Of a DNA stretch of 14,047 bases, positions 14,047 to 14,047 are shown piece by piece. The notes beneath the pieces are model-generated. The model was not told the origin of the DNA. It saw only the letters and a program-made list of their open reading frames with translations, and ran no database searches. Within the stretch, counting starts at the first letter, position 1, and every line of letters starts with the position of its first letter. The stretch comes from Comamonadaceae bacterium. Its GTDB lineage: Bacteria; Pseudomonadota; Gammaproteobacteria; Burkholderiales; Burkholderiaceae_C. Both the position numbers and the translations under genes were made by a program. The stretch covers positions 1 to 14,047 of the forward strand of contig CANGOY010000025.1 in NCBI GenBank assembly GCA_947455585.1. The letters are read 5' to 3'.

Positions 14047-14047
14047 A

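Larger units (their letters stand above)
13908..14047 (-). mobile_element. Group II intron, 3' end only (continues beyond the window)
   Basis: On the minus strand the order is: the end of an open frame, 13 bases of linker, a bulged hairpin like domain V, a short GTGGCA linker, a GC-rich hairpin like domain VI, and the terminal bases TAT. This is the standard 3' architecture of a bacterial group II intron carrying its own reverse transcriptase. The stretch GAACCGCC...TGCGGACCCGCA...GGTGGTGTGG matches the form I recall from the ends of many proteobacterial group II introns. An end at AT (13909-13908) fits the usual AY 3' boundary. The body of the intron and the 5' splice site are outside, so completeness and activity cannot be judged. 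Confidence 0.72.

Noticed and set aside
1..14047. CRISPR arrays, toxin-antitoxin pairs or a defence island.
   Set aside because: No regularly spaced direct repeats, Cas-like genes, or small toxin/antitoxin gene pairs are visible; all large frames have housekeeping or metabolic explanations.

Overview
The window looks like the chromosome of a betaproteobacterium, most likely Burkholderiales close to Comamonadaceae. This is inferred from gene content, protein sequences and gene order, not from any search. About 13.3 kb is ordinary, tightly packed housekeeping and accessory metabolism. The exception is the right edge, where a mobile intron begins.

Left part (1-2407): the minus strand carries the first 276 codons of the ATPase/GTPase YchF, cut by the window edge. 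A small secreted four-cysteine protein of unknown function (plus) follows, then a MOSC-domain protein (minus). The short gap between the last two holds a 14-bp tandem repeat.

Central plus-strand block (2440-8308): six genes run in one direction with short gaps. They encode a UbiH-family FAD monooxygenase, periplasmic disulfide isomerase DsbC, a DUF3429 membrane protein, an M61 peptidase with a PDZ domain, an enoyl-CoA hydratase and a TerC-family membrane protein. The products have unrelated roles, so this is probably a convenience operon or a few overlapping transcription units.

Right-central part (8305-10547): a DUF2520 Rossmann protein on the minus strand overlaps the 3' end of the TerC gene. 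It is divergent from a beta-hydroxyacid dehydrogenase homologue, which is followed by a 103-residue unknown protein and a perfect 18-bp hairpin terminator.

Right part (10610-13848): a large Pat/PatZ-like protein (acyl-CoA synthetase-like domains plus a C-terminal GNAT domain) converges, with a 13-bp overlap, on an AT-richer stand-alone membrane protein resembling a MASE1 sensor domain.

Right edge (about 13908-14047, minus): this reads as the 3' end of a group II intron. It contains the last 18 codons of a probable intron-encoded protein, a domain V-like hairpin with a two-base bulge, and a domain VI-like hairpin. The rest of the intron lies outside the window. It abuts the upstream region of the MASE1-like gene and is the only mobile element I can support. 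I found no CRISPR array, tRNA, rRNA or integrase, and no evidence for a wholly new multi-gene system.
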